Shown one piece after another: positions 7,655 to 10,659 of a stretch of DNA of 10,659 nucleotides. The position numbers and the translations under genes are program-made. The stretch is from NCBI GenBank assembly GCA_022571615.1, contig JACZXM010000050.1:1-10659 (forward strand), in the 5' to 3' direction. The notes beneath the pieces were generated by a model, which was not told the origin of the DNA, made no database searches, and was given only the letters and a program-made list of their open reading frames with translations. Positions within the stretch are counted from its first letter, which is position 1. Each line of letters begins with the position of its first letter. Source of the stretch: Acidobacteriota bacterium. Lineage in GTDB: Bacteria > Acidobacteriota > UBA890 > WLXD01.

Positions 7655-8296
7655 TTGCACCAGATCGCCTCAGAGCTTGCCGAGATCGCCCGCGGCTTTT
7701 ACAGCCGCGGTTGGGCGTTGGGAACGAGCGGCAACTTCAGCGCGGTCACCAGCCGCGATCCGCTGAGGTTGGCGATCACCGCCAGCGGGATCGACAAGGG
7801 ATCGGTCACGGCCGAGCAAATCGTAGAGATCGACGAGCACGGAGGAGTCGCCCAGCCCGACCACACGGCCACGGGCCAACCGAGGCGTCCCTCGGCGGAA
7901 GCGGGGCTCCATCTGAGTGTCGTGCGCGCCGGCGGGGCCGGGGCCGTCTTTCACACCCACTCCGTCTGGGGGACCCTGGTTTCCGAGGTCTACGCGACCG
8001 ACGGGGGCGTGAGCCTCGAGGGCTTCGAGATGCTCAAGGGGTTGCGCGGCGTCTCCACGCACAGGCACCGCGAGCGGCTGACGATCCTGGAGAACTCCCA
8101 GGACTATCAGGCGTTGAGCGGAGCGGTTGCAGCACTGTTGCAGAGCGACCCCCATGCCCACGGGTTCCTGCTGCGGCGCCACGGCCTGTACACTTGGGGA
8201 CAGGACCTGCAGGAAGCCAAGCGGCACGTAGAAATCCTCGAGTTCTTGCTAGAGGTAACCGGGCGCACGCTCGCGCCGGCAAGCCTGCGCGAGTGA
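7655..8296 (+). CDS. mtnB: Methylthioribulose-1-phosphate dehydratase
   Basis: This zinc enzyme of the class II aldolase fold dehydrates 5-methylthioribulose-1-phosphate to 2,3-diketo-5-methylthiopentyl-1-phosphate in the cytosolic methionine salvage pathway. From TTG 7655 it has 213 residues, close to the usual 200-210. Motifs: the phosphate-binding loop [11 protein letters not shown] (21-31), [12 protein letters not shown] (38-49), the zinc histidines His100 and His102 in VFHTHSVWG, the likely catalytic Glu125 in EGFEMLKGL, and the third zinc histidine His176 in [14 protein letters not shown]. The start is uncertain: ATG 7535 gives 253 residues, but the extra 40 do not look like MtnB, and the alignable part begins right at the TTG, preceded only by the weak purine stretch GAAGAGCGGAAA. 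mtnD follows after 47 bases on the same strand, and its product acts two steps later, after MtnC. Confidence 0.88.
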   Translation: MHQIASELAEIARGFYSRGWALGTSGNFSAVTSRDPLRLAITASGIDKGSVTAEQIVEIDEHGGVAQPDHTATGQPRRPSAEAGLHLSVVRAGGAGAVFHTHSVWGTLVSEVYATDGGVSLEGFEMLKGLRGVSTHRHRERLTILENSQDYQALSGAVAALLQSDPHAHGFLLRRHGLYTWGQDLQEAKRHVEILEFLLEVTGRTLAPASLRE

Positions 8297-8343
8297 CGGC
8301 AGGCGGCCCGGCCCGAGCCGCAGTTCCAGGGGGAGCAGCGACC

Positions 8344-8910
8344 ATGGCCATCGTTACCATTCCCGACGAAAACCGGAAGATCGAAGATCCCGACGAAGTC
8401 ACGGCGTACCTGGCGAGTATCGGCATCGACTACGAGCAGTGGGAGCCGGCCCACCCCGTGGCCGAGGACGCGCCGGAAGAAGAGATCCTCGAGGCCTACG
8501 GCGTCGAGATCCAAAAGCTCAAGGGCGAAGGCGGCTACGTCACCGCCGACGTCATCGACATCAACCCTGAAACGCCTAATCTCGACATGCTGCTGAACAA
8601 GTTCAACGTCGAGCACTGGCACAACGAGGACGAGGTGCGCTTCGTCATCGACGGACGGGGCCTCTTCCACATCAACCCCGAGGAAGGGCCGGTGGTATCG
8701 ATCGAAGTGCGGGCCGGCGACCTGCTCCGCGTGCCCCGGGGAACCCACCATTGGTTCGACCTCTGCGCCGAGAGCAGGATCCGGGCGATCCGCCTGTTCC
8801 AGGATCCCTCCGGCTGGACTCCCCACTACACCGACAGCGGCGTCAGCCGCGGCTATGAGCCCGTTTGCCTGGGCCCCGCCTATATCCCTCCGCACGAAGT
8901 GAGCCGGTAG
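8344..8910 (+). CDS. mtnD: Acireductone dioxygenase (ARD)
   Basis: The enzyme cleaves acireductone (1,2-dihydroxy-3-keto-5-methylthiopentene) with O2. The iron form gives 2-keto-4-methylthiobutyrate and formate; the nickel form in some bacteria gives an off-pathway product. The cupin-fold protein has 188 residues, normal for bacterial ARD. ATG 8344 follows GGGGGAG at good spacing; the same frame is open further upstream, but that part overlaps mtnB and is spurious. The metal-binding signature HxHx3E is visible as His91, His93 and Glu97 in [16 protein letters not shown], and the fourth ligand is most likely His136 in [10 protein letters not shown]. The [16 protein letters not shown] segment (147-162) is also typical. 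It works directly downstream of MtnC, whose gene follows. Confidence 0.95.
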   Translation: MAIVTIPDENRKIEDPDEVTAYLASIGIDYEQWEPAHPVAEDAPEEEILEAYGVEIQKLKGEGGYVTADVIDINPETPNLDMLLNKFNVEHWHNEDEVRFVIDGRGLFHINPEEGPVVSIEVRAGDLLRVPRGTHHWFDLCAESRIRAIRLFQDPSGWTPHYTDSGVSRGYEPVCLGPAYIPPHEVSR

Positions 8911-8947
8911 CAGGAAGTCTCCTTACGCGGGGAACTGGGTCAGCCCG

Positions 8948-9733
8948 TTGCCTGAACAAACCCCGATCAAAGCCCTCTTGCTCGACATCGAGGGGACGAC
9001 CACCCCGGTGGAGTTCGTCTACGACGTGCTCTTCCCCTACGCCCGAGCCCGCGTCGAGGAGTTCGTCCGACGCTTGGGGCATACCGAGGATGTCGGCGAC
9101 GACATCGAAGGGCTGCGCCGCCAGCACGCCGCCGACGTGGAAGAGGACCTGAATCCGCCCCCGTGGAAGCTCGGCCCAGGAGATCTCGAGGCCGCGCCGG
9201 CCGGCGGTGAGGCGCCCGGTGTCGTCGCGGACAACGTCGAGTCGCTCGTCGCCTACGTTCATTGGATGATGGAGGAGGATCGCAAGTCCACACCTCTGAA
9301 ATCGCTGCAGGGGAAGATCTGGGAGGACGGCTACCGGAGCGGCGCGCTCGAGGGGCAGGTCTACCCGGACGTCCGCGGCGCCTTCAAGCGCTGGAGGCAG
9401 CAAGGCCGGCAGATCTTCATTTACTCCTCCGGAAGCGTGCTGGCACAGAAGCTGCTCTTCGGCAACTCGACGGCCGGCAACCTCGGCGAGCTCATCAGTG
9501 GCTACTTCGACACCACCACAGGGCCCAAGAAAGAGGAAGCCAGCTATCGGAAGATTGCTACCGAGGTGGGGGTTCCGCCAGAACAGATCTGGTTTACATC
9601 CGACGTGGCCGACGAGCTTGACGCCGCCAGGCGTGCCGGAATGCAGACGGCACTGTGCGTGCGCTCACAGGGGCCGCCCCCAGAGGCATCTGGGCACCCG
9701 GTTATCCGGAGCTTTGAAGGAGTCTTCTCGTAG
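8948..9733 (+). CDS. mtnC: Enolase-phosphatase E1 (bifunctional)
   Basis: This HAD-superfamily enzyme carries out two successive salvage steps: it enolises 2,3-diketo-5-methylthiopentyl-1-phosphate and then dephosphorylates it to acireductone, the substrate of MtnD. The 261-residue length is near the usual 225-250. HAD motif I is LLLDIEGTTTP (10-20) with nucleophile Asp13 and the E1-specific Glu15. The KSTPLKSLQGKIWEDGYRSG segment (113-132) is the E1 signature. Motif II is IYSSGS (158-163), motif III is the lysine pair in GPKKEEASY (192-200), and motif IV is FTSDVADELDAA (216-227). The start must be TTG 8948, because no ATG or GTG lies in frame between the mtnD stop and motif I; only a loosely placed GGGGA precedes it, so coupling to mtnD translation is plausible. 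One fused mtnC replaces the separate MtnW and MtnX used by Bacillus. Confidence 0.94.
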   Translation: MPEQTPIKALLLDIEGTTTPVEFVYDVLFPYARARVEEFVRRLGHTEDVGDDIEGLRRQHAADVEEDLNPPPWKLGPGDLEAAPAGGEAPGVVADNVESLVAYVHWMMEEDRKSTPLKSLQGKIWEDGYRSGALEGQVYPDVRGAFKRWRQQGRQIFIYSSGSVLAQKLLFGNSTAGNLGELISGYFDTTTGPKKEEASYRKIATEVGVPPEQIWFTSDVADELDAARRAGMQTALCVRSQGPPPEASGHPVIRSFEGVFS

Positions 9734-10077
9734 CCTGGGAGGCGGCGGTGCGTGCTGCAGGCGCAACCGTCCAGCGGGAGGCGTGCGGGCGAGGCCGAAC
9801 CGGTGGAGCAGTGCCGATGAACGCGTCAGTGGTGTTCGAGTTACTACTGGTGGCAGCGCTCGTCAGCTACGTCGGCTACCAATTCGGGCGCCCGCGATGG
9901 GCGAGGATGGCGGTAAACGGCGCGGCGGTGGGCCTCCAGTATCGCCCAGTGGCGAGGCCCTCTATCATCTCTGCAGCGCGAACAATCCCATTCTGTACGG
10001 AACCAGAGGCCCAGCGCGGACCGCGGCGGCCCACGGCATCCCGACTGGTGCTCCCTTGGTTCCCAGGGAGGCTTCCA
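9734..10077 (+). other. Gap with an in-frame, possibly membrane-spanning leader to the deacylase gene
   Basis: These 344 bases separate mtnC from the deacylase start. From ATG 9817, preceded by GGAG (9805-9808) at a spacing of 8, the frame is open without a stop right into the deacylase at 10078, adding 87 residues. The first about 20 residues, MNASVVFELLLVAALVSYVG, form a plausible membrane helix followed by a positively charged stretch (RPRWARM). After about residue 35 the sequence becomes Pro/Arg-rich and codon use is less regular, as in non-coding GC-rich DNA. I cannot tell whether this is a true N-terminal anchor, the remnant of a small membrane protein gene, or chance. No terminator or RNA gene is seen. 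Confidence 0.35.
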
Positions 10078-10548
10078 ATGGATGGTCGCAAGCGGCTGGC
10101 CACGTATCTCTCCACCCACGGGGCGGAGTTCCATATCCACAGGCACCCGGCGGCCTACACGGCTCGCGAGATCGCCCGCTTGGAGAATGTCCCCGAAGAG
10201 GCGTTCGTAAAGGTCGTCGTAGCAGACGCGGACGGCCAACTCGTGATGCTGTGTCTGCCGGCGTCACGCGATGTGAACCTGGCGGCCGCCGCGCAGGCTC
10301 TCGAGGCGAAGCACGTGCGCCTCGCCTCCGAGGAGGAGTTCGGCGAAGTCTTCCAAGGCTGCGAAGTGGGCGCTATGCCGCCCTTCGGCAATCTCTACTC
10401 GGTGCCGGTCTATGTGGACGACACACTCGCTGCGGACGACCGCATCGAGTTCAGCGCCGGCAACCACGAGGAAACGTTCGAGATGTACTACAAGGACTTC
10501 GAGCGCCTCGTCAAACCCCAGATCGCCCACTTCAGCCAGCCGCGCTGA
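10078..10548 (+). CDS. YbaK/ProX-type aminoacyl-tRNA deacylase domain protein
   Basis: This 156-residue protein matches the YbaK/aminoacyl-tRNA synthetase-associated domain, whose characterised members hydrolyse mischarged tRNAs such as Cys-tRNAPro or Ala-tRNAPro in the cytosol. Visible features: a helical start (RKRLATYLSTHGAEFHIHRH), the AYTAREIARLENVPEEAF segment (26-43), the conserved lysine Lys45 in FVKVVVA, the glycine- and proline-rich loop GAMPPFG (98-104), a strand pair VPVYVDD (109-115), and the end SAGNHEETFEMYYKDFERLV. ATG 10078 follows GGGAGG at good spacing and gives the normal family length, so I prefer it to the upstream in-frame starts at 9748 or 9817. It lies on the same strand as the mtn genes, 344 bases away, so membership of their operon is uncertain. 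The tRNA substrate cannot be read from the sequence. Confidence 0.88.
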   Translation: MDGRKRLATYLSTHGAEFHIHRHPAAYTAREIARLENVPEEAFVKVVVADADGQLVMLCLPASRDVNLAAAAQALEAKHVRLASEEEFGEVFQGCEVGAMPPFGNLYSVPVYVDDTLAADDRIEFSAGNHEETFEMYYKDFERLVKPQIAHFSQPR

Positions 10549-10556
10549 TCAGCCGG

Positions 10557-10659
10557 TCAGCCTTCGAGTCCTTCGAGAAAGGCGTCTAGTTGGTCGTGGC
10601 GTTTCCGGTCAGCAACACGCTCGATATACCAGGTAATATCTGTAGGAGATGCCATAGCA
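10557..10659 (-). CDS. Possible short or right-truncated minus-strand gene, unknown
   Basis: On the minus strand the frame is open from the window edge and ends with TGA at 10559-10557. It contains an ATG at 10655, from which it encodes 32 residues (MASPTDITWYIERVADRKRH, then DQLDAFLEGLEG). The composition is protein-like, with amphipathic helix character, but too short for family assignment, and its third codon positions are less GC-rich than in neighbouring genes. It could be the C-terminus of a larger gene entering from the right or a tiny gene of its own. Its stop would be 8 bases from the convergent deacylase stop codon. It may also be a chance frame. Confidence 0.35.
   Translation of the reverse strand, partial: AMASPTDITWYIERVADRKRHDQLDAFLEGLEG

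Noticed and set aside
7711..8343. Upstream extension of the mtnD frame through mtnB
   Set aside because: The segment is Arg-rich nonsense in the wrong frame of mtnB; the ATG at 8344 with a strong Shine-Dalgarno gives normal ARD length.
9498..10589. A 363-codon plus-strand frame overlapping mtnC and the deacylase
   Set aside because: It is Arg/Pro/Gly-rich, lies in another frame from two well-recognised genes, and shows no domain; it is a product of high GC content.

Overview
The window is GC-rich bacterial DNA with tightly packed genes and SD-led starts. It carries two large orphan MacB/FtsX-type permeases of the ADOP kind (acidobacterial duplicated orphan permease) beside a short PadR regulator, plus a methionine-salvage block. 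ADOP/PadR pairs are typical of Acidobacteriota and also occur in Gemmatimonadota and some deltaproteobacterial or candidate phyla. The lineage is therefore an inference at phylum-group level only.

Left part (1-1287, + strand): the end of a TPR protein cut by the window edge, then a second TPR protein with a signal peptide, 15 bases apart and probably co-transcribed.

Centre (1336-7130): a divergent permease locus. On the minus strand a PadR repressor gene (4055-4375) is followed, one base after its stop codon, by a 905-residue ADOP permease (1336-4053). On the plus strand an 851-residue permease of the same general family starts at 4575. Between the two transcription units lies a near-perfect 32-bp palindrome (4443-4474), overlapped by a good leftward promoter. 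It is a strong candidate PadR operator that could control both units. No ABC ATPase is encoded in the window.

The 524 bases from 7131 to 7654 hold no convincing gene.

Right part (7655-10548, + strand): mtnB, mtnD and mtnC, three successive enzymes of the methylthioadenosine (methionine) salvage pathway that take methylthioribulose-1-phosphate to 2-keto-4-methylthiobutyrate. mtnC is the single fused enolase-phosphatase. The early steps (MTA phosphorylase or nucleosidase, kinase, isomerase) and the final transaminase are not in the window. A YbaK/ProX-type aminoacyl-tRNA deacylase gene follows, preceded by an in-frame open stretch with a predicted membrane segment. At the extreme right edge a minus-strand reading frame enters and ends 8 bases from the deacylase stop codon.

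Most genes are recognisable family members. The parts most worth a second look are the shared palindromic operator with its divergent permease pair, the deacylase N-terminal extension, and the small frame at the right edge. I found no evidence of a CRISPR array, transposon, tRNA, rRNA or a wholly new system.
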